Shown: positions 23,221 to 33,690 of the stretch, one piece after another | How positions within the stretch are numbered: the stretch's first letter is position 1 | How the letters are laid out: each line of letters begins with the position of its first letter | Assembly: GCF_003570885.1 (NCBI RefSeq) | Contig: NZ_QXJC01000001.1 | Coordinates: forward strand, 62,001 to 126,000 | Length of the DNA: 64,000 nt | Direction of reading: 5' to 3' | Source of the DNA: Simplicispira hankyongi | GTDB taxonomy: Bacteria; Pseudomonadota; Gammaproteobacteria; Burkholderiales; Burkholderiaceae_C | Notes under the pieces: model-generated | Told to the model about the DNA's origin: nothing | The model's input: only the letters and a program-made list of their open reading frames with translations | The model's database searches: none | Position numbers and translations under genes: made by a program

Positions 23221-24504
23221 ATGAACGTACTTGTGATTGGCGGCGGTGGCCGCGAACACGCCATCGCCTGGAAGCTGGCCCGGTCGCCCAAGGCCACGCG
23301 CGTCTATGTGGCGCCGGGCAACGGCGGCACGGCGCTCTCGCCCGATCTGCACAACCTTGCCATTACCGACGTGCGTGCGCTGCGCGAGTGGGCGCAGGCC
23401 AACAAGATCGGCCTGACCGTGGTGGGCCCGGAGGCGCCGCTGGCGGCCGGTGTGGTGGATGAATTCCGCGCCCACGGCCTGCGCATCTTCGGGCCAACGA
23501 AGGCCGCTGCGCAACTCGAGAGTTCCAAGGCCTTCTCCAAGGCCTTCATGCGCCGCCACGGCATTCCCACCGCCGACTACGACACCTTCACCGAGCCGGC
23601 CAAGGCCCACGCCTTTGTCGAGCGTCTGGGCGCGCCCATCGTCATCAAGGCCGATGGCCTGGCGGCGGGCAAGGGCGTGGTGGTGGCCATGACGCTCCAG
23701 GAAGCGCACGACGCCGTGGATTTCATGCTGGTGGACAACAAATACGGCGCGGTGCACAACGAAGGTGGCGCACGCGTCGTCATCGAGGAATTCCTCGCTG
23801 GCGAGGAAGCCAGCTTCATCGTGCTGTGCGACGGCAAGAACGTCGCGGCACTGGCCACCAGCCAGGACCACAAGCGCCTGCAGGATGGGGACGCCGGCCC
23901 CAACACCGGCGGCATGGGGGCCTATTCGCCTGCTCCGATAGTCACGGCCGATGTGCACGCCCGCGCCATGCGCGAAATCATCCTGCCCACCATTCGGGGC
24001 ATGGAAAAGGACGGCATTCCCTACACTGGCTTCCTGTATGCCGGCCTGATGATCGATGCCCAGGGCCATCCCAAAACGCTGGAATTCAACTGCCGCATGG
24101 GCGACCCCGAGACACAGCCGATTCTGATGCGGCTCAAGAGCGACTTGCTCGACGTACTCGCCGCCGCCATCGACGGCAAGCTCGACCAGATCGAACTGCA
24201 ATGGGACCGCCGCACCGCGCTCGGCGTGGTGATGGCCGCCCACGGCTATCCCGAGGCGCCGCGCAAGGGCGACGCCATCAACGGCCTGCCGCAGGAGCAG
24301 GACGATGCCATGGTGTTCCATGCCGGCACCGTGCTGGAGGACGGCGTGGTGCACACCAGCGGCGGGCGCGTGCTGTGTGTGACGGCCCTGGGCGACAACG
24401 TGCGCCAGGCCCAGCAGCGGGCCTACGACGTGGCGCGCGGCATCCACTTTGACGGCGCCCAGTACCGGCGCGACATCGGCCACCGCGCCATCAAGAATCC
24501 ATGA
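23221..24504 (+). CDS. purD: Phosphoribosylamine-glycine ligase (GAR synthetase)
   Basis: The 427-residue ATP-grasp enzyme of purine synthesis joins glycine to 5-phosphoribosylamine. The N-terminus [19 protein letters not shown] and the blocks [43 protein letters not shown] and [12 protein letters not shown] are all present. The stop overlaps the hemF ATG (ATGA), implying translational coupling. Confidence 0.97.
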   Translation: MNVLVIGGGGREHAIAWKLARSPKATRVYVAPGNGGTALSPDLHNLAITDVRALREWAQANKIGLTVVGPEAPLAAGVVDEFRAHGLRIFGPTKAAAQLESSKAFSKAFMRRHGIPTADYDTFTEPAKAHAFVERLGAPIVIKADGLAAGKGVVVAMTLQEAHDAVDFMLVDNKYGAVHNEGGARVVIEEFLAGEEASFIVLCDGKNVAALATSQDHKRLQDGDAGPNTGGMGAYSPAPIVTADVHARAMREIILPTIRGMEKDGIPYTGFLYAGLMIDAQGHPKTLEFNCRMGDPETQPILMRLKSDLLDVLAAAIDGKLDQIELQWDRRTALGVVMAAHGYPEAPRKGDAINGLPQEQDDAMVFHAGTVLEDGVVHTSGGRVLCVTALGDNVRQAQQRAYDVARGIHFDGAQYRRDIGHRAIKNP

Positions 24505-25448
24505 GCAATATCTTTGAGCGCAGCGCTGGCGCGACCGGCATGCGCGACTACCTTCTGGGTCTGCAGACCCGCATCATGGGCGCGCTGCAAGCCATGGAGG
24601 ATGAAGGCGAGGGCGGCGCCAAAGCCGTGGTGGACCCCTGGAAAAAAGGCGAGGGCGAGCTGCTGCAGGGCGAAGGCATCACCAAGATCATCGAAGGCGG
24701 GCGCATCTTCGAGCGCGCCGGCTGTGGCTTCTCGCATGTGCGCGGGCCGCGCCTGCCGCCGTCCGCCACCCAGCACCGGCCCGAACTGGCGGGTGCGCCA
24801 TTCGAAGCCATGGGTGTGTCGCTGGTGTTCCACCCGCGCAACCCCTACGTACCGACGGTGCACATGAACGTGCGCATGATCGCGGCGGGCCACCCCGGAA
24901 CGAAGCCGGTGTGCTGGTTTGGCGGCGGCATGGATCTGACGCCTTACTACGGGTTTGACGAAGACGCGGTGCATTTCCACCGCACCTGCCAACAGGCGCT
25001 GGCCCCGTTTGGGGGCGACAAATACCCGCGCTTCAAGCGCTGGTGCGACGACTACTTCTGCCTCAAGCACCGCGGCGAGCAGCGCGGCGTCGGCGGCGTG
25101 TTCTTTGACGATTTTTCCGAACTCGGCCAGGAGCAGAGCATGGCCATGACGCAGGCCGTGGGCGATGCCTTTTTGCCGGCCTACCTGCCCATCGTGCAGC
25201 GCCGCTTTGCCACGCCCTACGGCGAGCGCGAGCGCGATTTCCAGCTCTATCGGCGTGGCCGCTATGTCGAGTTCAACCTGGTGTGGGACCGTGGCACGCA
25301 CTTTGGTTTGCAGTCGGGCGGGCGCACCGAATCCATCCTGCTGTCCATGCCGCCGCTGGCCAGTTGGGCCTACCAGCGCACGCCCGAAGCGGGCTCACCC
25401 GAGGCGAATTTGACCGGGTATTTCCTCGTGCCGCGCGATTGGGTCTGA
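24501..25448 (+). CDS. hemF: Oxygen-dependent coproporphyrinogen III oxidase
   Basis: The 315-residue cytosolic enzyme makes protoporphyrinogen IX from coproporphyrinogen III using O2. Typical blocks are [50 protein letters not shown] and [31 protein letters not shown]. It is coupled to purD by a four-base overlap. In related genomes nadD usually follows; here a repeat and a short noncoding stretch lie before rsfS. Confidence 0.96.
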   Translation: MSNIFERSAGATGMRDYLLGLQTRIMGALQAMEDEGEGGAKAVVDPWKKGEGELLQGEGITKIIEGGRIFERAGCGFSHVRGPRLPPSATQHRPELAGAPFEAMGVSLVFHPRNPYVPTVHMNVRMIAAGHPGTKPVCWFGGGMDLTPYYGFDEDAVHFHRTCQQALAPFGGDKYPRFKRWCDDYFCLKHRGEQRGVGGVFFDDFSELGQEQSMAMTQAVGDAFLPAYLPIVQRRFATPYGERERDFQLYRRGRYVEFNLVWDRGTHFGLQSGGRTESILLSMPPLASWAYQRTPEAGSPEANLTGYFLVPRDWV

Positions 25449-25474
25449 GTGGACGGGCTTCACTGCAACACAGC

Positions 25475-25540
25475 ATAGCTATAATTTGAATAGCTTATAA
25501 CGCTTGCCATACAAGCGGTAGAGCCAATTTTTATTTGATT
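25475..25540 (+). repeat. Intergenic palindromic repeat A, copy 5
   Basis: ATAGCTATAATTTGAATAGC, then AACGCTTG, a short spacer and CAAGCGGTAGAGCC with a T-rich end. It lies in the hemF-rsfS gap, where nadD would be expected. Confidence 0.65.
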
Positions 25541-25637
25541 TTTTGTGCGGTGGCGCGCGGACGATGCCGGAGATGCTGGCCGCCCGCGAATGCCCGCGCT
25601 ATATTGCCTTCACCCTGCTCACCTTTCACACCACCTG

Positions 25638-26543
25638 ATGACCACTTCCAAAACCTCCGAATCCGCCGCCAAGAAAGACGTTGCGAAACTCCAGCGCGCC
25701 ATTGTGGATGGCCTCGAAGACGTGAAGGCTCAGGACATTCAGGTGTTCAACACCGAGCACCTCTCGCCGCTGTTCGAGCGCGTCATCGTGGCGTCCGGCA
25801 CGTCGAATCGCCAAACCAAGGCACTGGCCGCCAGCGTGCGCGATGCGGTGAAGGAAGCCGGTTTTCCCAAGCCGCGCACCGAAGGTGAAGAAAACGGCGA
25901 ATGGATCATCGTGGACTGCGGCGCCGCCGTGGCGCACATCATGCAGCCCGGCATTCGCCAGTACTACCGGTTGGAAGAGCTGTGGGGCGAGATGCCCGTG
26001 CGCCTCAAGCTGGGCGCCGCCAAGCCCGTGGCGCCAGAAGCCAAGGTGCCCGTGAAGACGGCCGCGCGCCGCGCCGCCAAGGCAGCGGCGGCGACAGAAG
26101 CTGCCGCACCCGCCAAGAAGGCGGCGCCGCGCAAGGGCGCCAGCGCTCCCACCGCAGCGCCCGCCGCCAAGGCACCGGCCCGCAAAGCCGCTTCGCGGTC
26201 CGCTGCGCCGGCCAGGGCGGCTGCCAAGGCGCCGGCGAAGGCGGCTCCGCAAGTGGCTCTGAAGGCCGCCCCAAAAGCAGCGCCCAAGGCCGCCGCCAAA
26301 ACAGCCGGCAAGGCGCCAGCCGCCAAGACAGCGAGCATTCAGAAACTGGTGGTCAAGCCCCGCAGCGCCGGCGCTCCCGCCAAAAAGGCAGCGCCTGCCA
26401 AGAGCGCCGCACCGGTGAAAAAGGCAGCCCCCGCCAAGCGCGCCAGCCCTGCCGCCAAGGCCGCACCGGCCCCAGCGCCAGCCGCCCGGAAGTCGCCCGC
26501 TGCCAAAGCCCCCGCACGCAAGAGCCCCAGCCGCAAGGCGTAA
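25638..26543 (+). CDS. rsfS: Ribosomal silencing factor RsfS with a long histone H1-like Ala/Lys/Pro tail
   Basis: Residues about 15-117 are a complete RsfS/Iojap domain (LQRAIVDGLEDVKAQDIQVFNT, FERVIVASGTSNRQTKALA, EWIIVDCGAAVAHIMQPGIRQYYRLEELWG), which binds ribosomal protein uL14 and blocks subunit joining in slow growth. The usual protein ends near 105-120. Here about 180 more residues follow, made almost only of Ala, Lys, Pro and Arg in KAPAKK/KAAPK motifs like histone H1 or AlgP tails; nucleic-acid binding is likely but inferred. ATG 25638 overlaps the stop of a 24-codon frame (25564-25638). The track-length frame from 25545 is less likely. rlmH follows 17 bases later. Confidence 0.9.
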   Translation: MTTSKTSESAAKKDVAKLQRAIVDGLEDVKAQDIQVFNTEHLSPLFERVIVASGTSNRQTKALAASVRDAVKEAGFPKPRTEGEENGEWIIVDCGAAVAHIMQPGIRQYYRLEELWGEMPVRLKLGAAKPVAPEAKVPVKTAARRAAKAAAATEAAAPAKKAAPRKGASAPTAAPAAKAPARKAASRSAAPARAAAKAPAKAAPQVALKAAPKAAPKAAAKTAGKAPAAKTASIQKLVVKPRSAGAPAKKAAPAKSAAPVKKAAPAKRASPAAKAAPAPAPAARKSPAAKAPARKSPSRKA

Positions 26544-26560
26544 CGCGCAAGGCCTGAAGC

Positions 26561-27028
26561 ATGCGCCTGCTGATCGTGGCCGTCGGCCAGCGCGTGCCCG
26601 ATTGGGCCAGCAGCGCCTACGACGACTACGCCAAGCGCTTTCCACCCGAGCTCAAGGTCGAGCTCAAGGCGGTCAAGACCGAGCCGCGCGGCTCCAAGAC
26701 GCTGGAGACGCTCGTTGCCGCCGAGCGCGAGCGCATCGCAGCGGCCATCCCCAAAGGCACGCGCGTGGTGGTGCTCGATGAACGCGGTACCAGCCTCACC
26801 ACCAAGGCCCTGGCCGAGCGGCTGACTGGCTGGCAACTGAGCGGCGACGACGTGGCGCTGGTCATCGGCGGGCCCGACGGACTGGAGCCGGCGTTTCGCC
26901 AGGCGGCGCACGAGCGCATTCGTCTGTCGGACCTGACGCTGCCGCACGCCATGGTGCGGGTGCTGCTGATTGAGCAGCTGTACCGCGCCTGGTCGGTCAA
27001 CGCCGGCCACCCCTACCACCGGGAATAG
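26561..27028 (+). CDS. rlmH: 23S rRNA (pseudouridine1915-N3)-methyltransferase
   Basis: The 155-residue SPOUT methyltransferase modifies helix 69 of 23S r[12 protein letters not shown] forms the SAM-binding knot, and the C-terminus [29 protein letters not shown] is nearly invariant in the family. The length matches (155). It follows rsfS, as in most proteobacteria. Confidence 0.97.
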   Translation: MRLLIVAVGQRVPDWASSAYDDYAKRFPPELKVELKAVKTEPRGSKTLETLVAAERERIAAAIPKGTRVVVLDERGTSLTTKALAERLTGWQLSGDDVALVIGGPDGLEPAFRQAAHERIRLSDLTLPHAMVRVLLIEQLYRAWSVNAGHPYHRE

Positions 27029-27065
27029 GGCAAGTGGCGCTGCCCAGCAGTGCGGGGCGGTGCAA

Positions 27066-27128
27066 AATACTATTTAATCAATAGCTGCTAGCGCAAGTGG
27101 GGTAAGCGCTGGAGGCCAATTTGACCAA
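27066..27128 (+). repeat. Intergenic palindromic repeat A, copy 6
   Basis: ATACTATTTAATCAATAGCT, then GCTAGCGC, a spacer and GGTAAGCGCTGGAGGCCAAT. It separates rlmH and maf inside an otherwise compact operon. Confidence 0.7.
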
Positions 27129-27136
27129 AAATCTTT

Positions 27137-27751
27137 ATGCCAGACTTCCTCTACCTCGCCTCGCAGAGCCCGCGCCGCAGCCAGTTGCTGGAACAGTTGG
27201 GCGTGCACCACACCCTTTTGCTGCCCAATGCCGAGGGCGATGCCTTTGAGGACGCCGAAGCCATCGAGCTGCAGCTGCCTGGTGAGGCGCCCAAGGCCTA
27301 TGTCGAGCGCGTCACCGGCCTCAAGCTCGACGCGGCCGTGCAGCGCCACGCCCGCCGGGGCCTGCCCGCGGCGCCTATTCTGTGCTCGGACACCACGGTG
27401 GCGCTCGGCCGGCGCATGTATGGCAAGCCCGAAGACGCGGCTGACGCGGCGCGCATGCTGGGCGAACTGGCTGGCCACAGCCACCGCGTGCTGACGGCGG
27501 TGGCCTTGCAGGTGGGCGCCAAGCGGCTGGCGGCGTTGTCGGTGTCTACCGTGCAGTTTGCAGCGCTGACGCCTGAGCAGATCGCTGCCTACGTCGCCAC
27601 TGGTGAACCGCTGGGCAAGGCCGGCGCCTATGCGGTGCAAGGGCGGGCCGGCGCGTTCATTCCCGTGCTGCGCGGCAGCTATTCGGGCATCATGGGGCTG
27701 CCTTTGTTTGAAACTGCGCAACTGCTGCGCGCCGCCGGTTTTGCCGTCTGA
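27137..27751 (+). CDS. maf: Maf family nucleotide pyrophosphatase
   Basis: The 204-residue protein has the Maf signature [12 protein letters not shown] near the N-terminus, SDTTVALG and [16 protein letters not shown]. Family members hydrolyse dTTP/UTP or modified nucleotides to monophosphates. The stop (27749-27751) directly abuts the RNase G reading frame. Which nucleotide is preferred cannot be read from the sequence alone. Confidence 0.94.
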   Translation: MPDFLYLASQSPRRSQLLEQLGVHHTLLLPNAEGDAFEDAEAIELQLPGEAPKAYVERVTGLKLDAAVQRHARRGLPAAPILCSDTTVALGRRMYGKPEDAADAARMLGELAGHSHRVLTAVALQVGAKRLAALSVSTVQFAALTPEQIAAYVATGEPLGKAGAYAVQGRAGAFIPVLRGSYSGIMGLPLFETAQLLRAAGFAV

Positions 27752-27766
27752 ATGGGCCCCGCTACC

Positions 27767-29254
<1,488 letters not shown>

Positions 29255-29414
29255 GCGCGGGCGCCAGGCGGCCGTATCCGCTGCGATCGACCCATGGCGG
29301 GTGTCACCAGCGTTTGTCTCGATTCATCGGGTTCGTGTTTCAATAGGCGCAATGGCACCCGCTTCATCGTCGCCGACGGCGGGGCATGGGTGCCAAATGC
29401 AGGAGTCCGACCCC

Positions 29415-29636
29415 ATGAACCCAATCAAAGCGGTAGGCATTGCCCTGGTCATTGCCGGAATTCTCGGCTTGGCCTATGGGGGCTTCAGCTATACCAAGGA
29501 CACCACGGTGGTCAAGATTGGCACGCTTGAGATCTCCGCCAAGGAGAAGCAGACGGTCAATGTGCCCATGTGGGCTGGCATAGGGGCCATCGTGGTCGGT
29601 GGGCTCTTGCTGGTCATGGGCGGCAAGAAAGGCTGA
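29415..29636 (+). CDS. Small two-helix membrane protein
   Basis: The 73-residue protein has two hydrophobic helices (AVGIALVIAGILGLAYGG and AGIGAIVVGGLLLVMGG) joined by a polar loop with a TLEISAKEKQTVNVP segment. It resembles the small DUF3185-like inner-membrane proteins common in proteobacteria. AGGAG at 29401-29405 gives a strong ribosome site for ATG 29415. It is too short and shared-frame to stand out by length. Function unknown. Confidence 0.75.
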   Translation: MNPIKAVGIALVIAGILGLAYGGFSYTKDTTVVKIGTLEISAKEKQTVNVPMWAGIGAIVVGGLLLVMGGKKG

Positions 29637-29649
29637 GCGCCAAGACCCC

Positions 29650-30057
29650 ATGGCCGCGTCCTCAAAAGCCAAGGTTTCCCCCCCAGCGAAGAGCGTCGTC
29701 CGACCGTCGACACGCCGCGCAGCGCCAGCCAAGCCGTTTCTGCGCTTCTTCCATTCCGTGGAGCTGCGCCATAAAACGCTTGCGGTCTTGGCGTTGATCG
29801 AGAGTGCGCCCGACCCCACCGCCCACCGTGGTGCTCTTGCGGATATCGTGCTTGACTTGATGAAGAGTGGCTTCGACGGCTATTTTCTGGTGCCGCTGAA
29901 AAAGGCCAAGGCGGGATTCCTGATTGAGCAGTCGGCCAGCGTCGGGCTCATGGGTGCGCAGCAGGTCATCGGGTCTGTCGCGCGCAACATCATCGGCCGA
30001 ATGGATGCGCCGCAGTTGCTCTCGGTATGCGGCTCGCTTCGCGGATTGATGGTGTGA
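29650..30057 (+). CDS. Conserved hypothetical protein
   Basis: The 135-residue protein starts with a basic, Ala/Pro/Ser-rich stretch of about 25 residues. A compact helical domain follows (HSVELRHKTLAVLALIESAPDPTAHRGALADIVLDLMKSGFDGYF). Its second half has a Gly/Ala-rich hydrophobic region. No catalytic motif is seen. It begins 14 bases after the small membrane protein gene and may form a two-gene unit with it. Function unknown. Confidence 0.65.
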   Translation: MAASSKAKVSPPAKSVVRPSTRRAAPAKPFLRFFHSVELRHKTLAVLALIESAPDPTAHRGALADIVLDLMKSGFDGYFLVPLKKAKAGFLIEQSASVGLMGAQQVIGSVARNIIGRMDAPQLLSVCGSLRGLMV

Positions 30058-30108
30058 CGGAAGCGGTTTCGCGTTGTGGCGCCCGCCATGGCCGTGTTTG
30101 TCGAAAGG

Positions 30109-30168
30109 TTATAGCTATTAAATAAATAGCTATTAACGCTTATGGGATAAGCGCCAGAGGCCTATTTA
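30109..30168 (+). repeat. Intergenic palindromic repeat A, copy 7
   Basis: A well-conserved copy: AATAGCTATTAACGCTTATG, GGATAAGCGCCAGAGGCC. It lies in the gap after the unknown gene ending at 30057, before the convergent methyltransferase gene. Confidence 0.8.
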
Positions 30169-30268
30169 GTGCATATCTCTCGCGCTGCTCGCAGCCATCT
30201 ATCTGTCACGAGTAGCACCAGGTTTGTGAAGCTGAACAGCAGGCCGCTCCTTGGAAATTGGACATTCA

Positions 30269-30946
30269 TCACGCGCTCGCCACCCAACCGCGGAACCCAA
30301 AGGCGGCATAGAACAGCTCGACATCCGTGAATCCGGAGTCCCGTAGCAGTGATTCATCTTCTTCTGGAGAAAGAATGGGGAGCTGTGAACCAATGCCGGC
30401 ACGGGCGCGCTCGGCATTGTCGGGCGCGATGCCCGACGCGATGGCGAATGCCTTGTTGCGCGAGAGCCATCGCTCGCGTTTCGAGGCCTCTTGCGGGAAG
30501 CTGAAGTGTGCTGCTACGAAGGGTGCGCCCGCGCGCATGCGGTGCCGGACCTCCATAAGCGTACGCAGACGTTCCTCGCGGGCAATGAAATGCAGCGTCA
30601 ACAAACTGCAGGCTGTATCAAAAGGGCCGGAGGGCGCATCGTAGATATAGCCATGGTGCAGGCGTACGCGGGAGATGTGCGCTTGCACCCGGTTTCGGGC
30701 CAGGCGCAGCATTTCTGCAGAGGGGTCGACACCGTCGAACTGCCAACGCGCGTGCGTGCGCGCAAACAGATCGAGCTCCAGACCGCCCCCAGCGCCCAGC
30801 ACCAGGACGCGAGCGTCCTGCGGCGCCCTTTCGGCCATGAGCAGCATGCACATGCGCTGCAGGTCCGCGAATCCGGGGACCAGTTTGGGTGGCTGCTCTG
30901 CATAAGTGGCAACGGCCTGCGGGTCGTCAAAAGGGTTCATGGCCAT
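30269..30946 (-). CDS. Class I SAM-dependent methyltransferase
   Basis: The 225-residue protein has the SAM-binding motif I VLVLGAGGGLELDLFA, an acidic motif II (FDGVDPSAEMLRLA) and TACSLLTLHFI. It is a generic UbiE/type-11-like small-molecule methyltransferase; the substrate cannot be predicted. It lies 10 bases downstream of the epoxide hydrolase gene and belongs to the same minus-strand operon headed by the Rrf2 regulator. Confidence 0.82.
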   Translation of the reverse strand: MAMNPFDDPQAVATYAEQPPKLVPGFADLQRMCMLLMAERAPQDARVLVLGAGGGLELDLFARTHARWQFDGVDPSAEMLRLARNRVQAHISRVRLHHGYIYDAPSGPFDTACSLLTLHFIAREERLRTLMEVRHRMRAGAPFVAAHFSFPQEASKRERWLSRNKAFAIASGIAPDNAERARAGIGSQLPILSPEEDESLLRDSGFTDVELFYAAFGFRGWVASA

Positions 30947-30956
30947 GGTGCTTACC

Positions 30957-31958
30957 TCATGCAGTGCCGTTGCCTGCCAGTTGGTTGAGAAAGTCGATCA
31001 GCAAGGCGTTCACCTCCTGTGGGCGCTCTTGTGCAAGCCAGTGACCGGCGCGTTCGATGATCGCGCTGCGCGTGAGGTGCGGCACCAGGGCTGGCATGGC
31101 AGCGATGATGTCCCGCATGCCCGGCATGGACAGCCCGGCATCGCGTTCGCCCACCATGAAAAGGGCAGGCACCTGCACCTTCAGGCCGCTGAACATTGCC
31201 ATCAGCTCCCGGTTGCGGTCCAGATTGCGGTAGTAATTCAGCCCACCCTGGAACCCGCTTGTGGAGAAAGCGCGCACGAAGGCTGCAAGGTCTTCTTCTT
31301 CAAGCCATGCCGGCAGTCGTGCCGGAGTGTTCAACGGCGCGAGCAGGCCTTGCGCACGTGAGACCATGCCAAACGGGTTGGGCGTGTGGTCGCCCGGCAG
31401 ACGCGGGCCGGCGTCACCGGACGCGGCGAACAGCAGCTTGCGCAGGGTGGTCGCCACGTCGCGTTCCAACTCTTGTTCCGCCACGCCGGGCTGCTGGAAG
31501 TAGAGGGTATAGAACAGCGCCTCGGCATTCTGTGGAAACAGCTGGCTGGGCGGGCGTGGTGGGCGCCCCATCATGGGCACACCCAGCGCCGCCACGGCGC
31601 AAAACCGGTCTGGGCGCAACAAGGCTGCGTGCCATGCGATGGTGGCGCCCCAGTCGCTTCCGACGATGACTGCACGGTCGAGCGCCAACGCGTCCAGCAG
31701 GGCGACAAGGTCGCCGACCAGGTGCAGGATCGAATACTGCCCCTGGTCTGTGGGTGCGCTGCTGCTGCCGTAACCCCGCAGGTCTGGCGCAATGGCCCGG
31801 TAGCCCGCCACTGCCAGAGCCGGCAGTTGGTGGCGCCAGGCATGGCTGGTTTCAGGGAAACCGTGGCACAGCAATACGGCAGGGCCCTGGCCCTGTTCGG
31901 TCACGTGCAGCGTGAGCCCGTCGCCAATCGCGACGGTTTGGTGTCGGGTGGGTGTCAT
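30957..31958 (-). CDS. Alpha/beta hydrolase, epoxide hydrolase-like
   Basis: The 333-residue protein has HGFPETSHAWRHQLPALA (HGxP oxyanion loop) and DLRGYGSSSAP. The nucleophile elbow is VGSDWGATIAWHAALLRP with Asp as nucleophile, and the catalytic His is in ERAGHWLAQERP. Asp at the elbow with WGA fits soluble epoxide hydrolases and haloalkane dehalogenases; HGFPE favours epoxide hydrolase. The start ATG (31956-31958) overlaps the stop of the Rrf2 gene. The natural substrate is unknown. Confidence 0.87.
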   Translation of the reverse strand: MTPTRHQTVAIGDGLTLHVTEQGQGPAVLLCHGFPETSHAWRHQLPALAVAGYRAIAPDLRGYGSSSAPTDQGQYSILHLVGDLVALLDALALDRAVIVGSDWGATIAWHAALLRPDRFCAVAALGVPMMGRPPRPPSQLFPQNAEALFYTLYFQQPGVAEQELERDVATTLRKLLFAASGDAGPRLPGDHTPNPFGMVSRAQGLLAPLNTPARLPAWLEEEDLAAFVRAFSTSGFQGGLNYYRNLDRNRELMAMFSGLKVQVPALFMVGERDAGLSMPGMRDIIAAMPALVPHLTRSAIIERAGHWLAQERPQEVNALLIDFLNQLAGNGTA

Positions 31959-32395
31959 GAGGGCGCTTTCGTGTGTGCGTGTTTGCGCGCCACGTCGGCG
32001 GCGATGGTTTGTAGGTCGATGCCCTCCAGCCGCGCATCCAGAAAAGCGGCCGCTTGGGCCAAGGCGCCGTCCAGTGCTGCTTCCACTGCTTGCTCGACGA
32101 GGCAACCGGGGCTCTCGGTGCGTGTGGGCGCCGGGAATATCCGCGCACCGATAGCGTCCTGGACCTGCTTGAGATTCAGGTCCGCCAAGGGTCTGGCCAG
32201 TTGCCAGCCGCCGCCGTGGCCCTTGCGCGTTTGCAGAATGCCAGCCTCACGCAAGCCGGCCAGCGTGCGGCGAATGACGGCGGGGTCGGAGCCGATGCAG
32301 GCCGACATTTCGGCAGAGGTCATCGAGGCCTCCGGCTTGAGTGCCAAGTGCAGCAAGGCGTGCAGAGCGACAGAAAGTCGGTCGTTTCTTTTCAT
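31955..32395 (-). CDS. Rrf2 family transcriptional regulator
   Basis: The 146-residue protein has the Rrf2 winged helix (RLSVALHALLHLAL, MTSAEMSACIGSDPAVIRRTLAGLREAGILQTRKGHGGGWQLARP). The three-cysteine Fe-S cluster of IscR/NsrR is absent: only one Cys lies in the usual region (SPGCLVEQ). It is therefore more like the cluster-free YwgB/CymR branch, sensing something else. It is the first gene of the operon with the epoxide hydrolase and methyltransferase, and its start codon lies in a perfect palindrome, which implies autoregulation. Confidence 0.88.
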   Translation of the reverse strand: MKRNDRLSVALHALLHLALKPEASMTSAEMSACIGSDPAVIRRTLAGLREAGILQTRKGHGGGWQLARPLADLNLKQVQDAIGARIFPAPTRTESPGCLVEQAVEAALDGALAQAAAFLDARLEGIDLQTIAADVARKHAHTKAPS

Positions 32396-32415
32396 GTGAT
32401 TTCAATTATCACATG
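32393..32415. promoter_or_regulatory. Perfect inverted repeat over the Rrf2 start codon
   Basis: CATGTGAT (32393-32400) and ATCACATG (32408-32415) are exact reverse complements separated by 7 bases. The regulator's ATG is the inner end of the palindrome, so bound protein would cover the start. The TGTGA halves resemble a CRP site, but the spacer is 9 rather than 6. Confidence 0.65.
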
Positions 32416-32546
32416 ACTTTGAGGGCGGCACCAACCCCACGCTGGGCGGATCGTCGTTTGGCGCTGCGGTGGTACAGGTCTGCTGGTGCAGTTGGGTTGC
32501 GCGTGCCGGGTTGCAGTGGATGCAAATCTGCAAAGTCAGCTTATCA

Positions 32547-32607
32547 ATACTATCAAATAGATAGCTTCTAGCGCTTATGGGATAAGCGTTGTAGGCCTAT
32601 TTAACCA
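32547..32607 (+). repeat. Intergenic palindromic repeat A, copy 8
   Basis: AATAGATAGCTTCTAGCGCT, TATGGGATAAGCGTTGTAGGCC. It lies between the Rrf2 operon promoter and the end of metR. The rest of the 297-base gap shows nothing further. Confidence 0.8.
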
Positions 32608-32692
32608 AATATTGACGCACCTACGCCGACCGCTGTGATGGCCGGCCGTTCCCCACGATGCAGGCAGCGCACCAAGCCTGCGCCGCTCGCGG

Positions 32693-33619
32693 CTACAGCA
32701 GCGCTATCCCCGGAAAGTTCTTGAAGCAGGTCTCGCGCGTGGTCTGCACGAAGTCGGCCATCCACGGGCGGGCGCTGGTGGTGGCGGTGCTGGCCATGTA
32801 GAGGCGCCCGGTCAAGCCTGCCGGGCCCACGGGGCGCGCGGCAATGTAGTGGCGGTCGAGGTAGCCCTGCACGGCCCAGCGGGGCAGGGTGGCGATGCCG
32901 CGGCCGCTGGCCACCAGTTGCAGCATGGCGACCGTGAGCTCCGTGGTGCGGCGGTGCACGGGTGCCACGCCGGCGGGGGTGAGCACCTGGCGCAGGATGT
33001 CGAGCATGTCGTCGGGCACCGGGTAGGTGATGAGTGTCTGGTCGGCAAAGTCTTCGGCGGCCAGGCGCGCCTTGTCGGCCAGTGGGTGGTGGTTGGCCAG
33101 CAGCGCCAGAATTTCAAAGCTGAACAGCGGGTGGAAATCCACCGCCTCGTCTGGGTCGGGCTCCGAGACGATGGCGACCTCGGCACGGTCTTGCAGCAGC
33201 AAGGCAATCGGGTCGGGGTGAAAGCCCGAGACGATGTCCAGCTCGATCTCGGGCCAGCCGGTGCGAAACGCGTCCATCGCCGGCATCAGCCAGTCAAAGC
33301 AGGTGTGGCACTCGACCACGATGCGCAGTTGCCCGGCCCCTGCCTGGCCCAGGCGGGCGACATCGCGCTCGGCCTCTTGCACTTGCGGCAGCAGGGTGTC
33401 GGCAAGTGTGAGCAGGCGCAGGCCAATGGCACTGAACTGCGGCGGCACCGATTTGCGCTCGAACAGCGCGCCGCCGAAATGCGCCTCCAGCTGCTTGATC
33501 TGGTGCGACAGGGCCGATTGCGTCAGGTGCAGCAATTGCGCAGCGCGCACCAGGCTGCCGGTATCGCGCAGGGCGGCGAGGGTGCGCAGGTGGCGGATTT
33601 CAAGAATCGATTGCGTCAT
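32693..33619 (-). CDS. metR: LysR-type regulator of methionine genes, MetR
   Basis: The 308-residue LTTR has an N-terminal HTH (LRTLAALRDTGSLVRAAQLLHLTQSALSHQIKQLEAHFGGALFER) and an effector domain from about residue 90. The segment VVECHTCFDWLMPAMDAFR is characteristic of MetR, which senses homocysteine. It is divergent from metE with 71 bases between the starts, the classic arrangement for MetR activation of metE and autorepression. Confidence 0.94.
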   Translation of the reverse strand: MTQSILEIRHLRTLAALRDTGSLVRAAQLLHLTQSALSHQIKQLEAHFGGALFERKSVPPQFSAIGLRLLTLADTLLPQVQEAERDVARLGQAGAGQLRIVVECHTCFDWLMPAMDAFRTGWPEIELDIVSGFHPDPIALLLQDRAEVAIVSEPDPDEAVDFHPLFSFEILALLANHHPLADKARLAAEDFADQTLITYPVPDDMLDILRQVLTPAGVAPVHRRTTELTVAMLQLVASGRGIATLPRWAVQGYLDRHYIAARPVGPAGLTGRLYMASTATTSARPWMADFVQTTRETCFKNFPGIALL

Positions 33620-33627
33620 GAAATTGA

Positions 33628-33644
33628 TTCAAGTTGATCTTGGA
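33628..33644. promoter_or_regulatory. Possible MetR (LTTR) binding site
   Basis: TTCAAG-N5-CTTGGA in the metR-metE gap is a near-palindrome with T-N11-A geometry typical of LysR-type operators. It deviates from the enterobacterial TGAA-N5-TTCA consensus, so it is only a candidate. Confidence 0.35.
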
Positions 33645-33690
33645 TATTTTTCGTTTGAATAATAAACGCAGAAGTTCGACCATCGTGGTT

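Noticed and set aside
25564-25638. 24-codon frame before rsfS as a nadD remnant
   Set aside because: The peptide does not align convincingly with NadD C-termini; it may only be chance or a leader frame.
32393-32415. Palindrome upstream of the Rrf2 gene read as a CRP site
   Set aside because: TGTGA and TCACA are separated by 9 bases instead of the 6 of CRP sites, so an Rrf2 operator is preferred.
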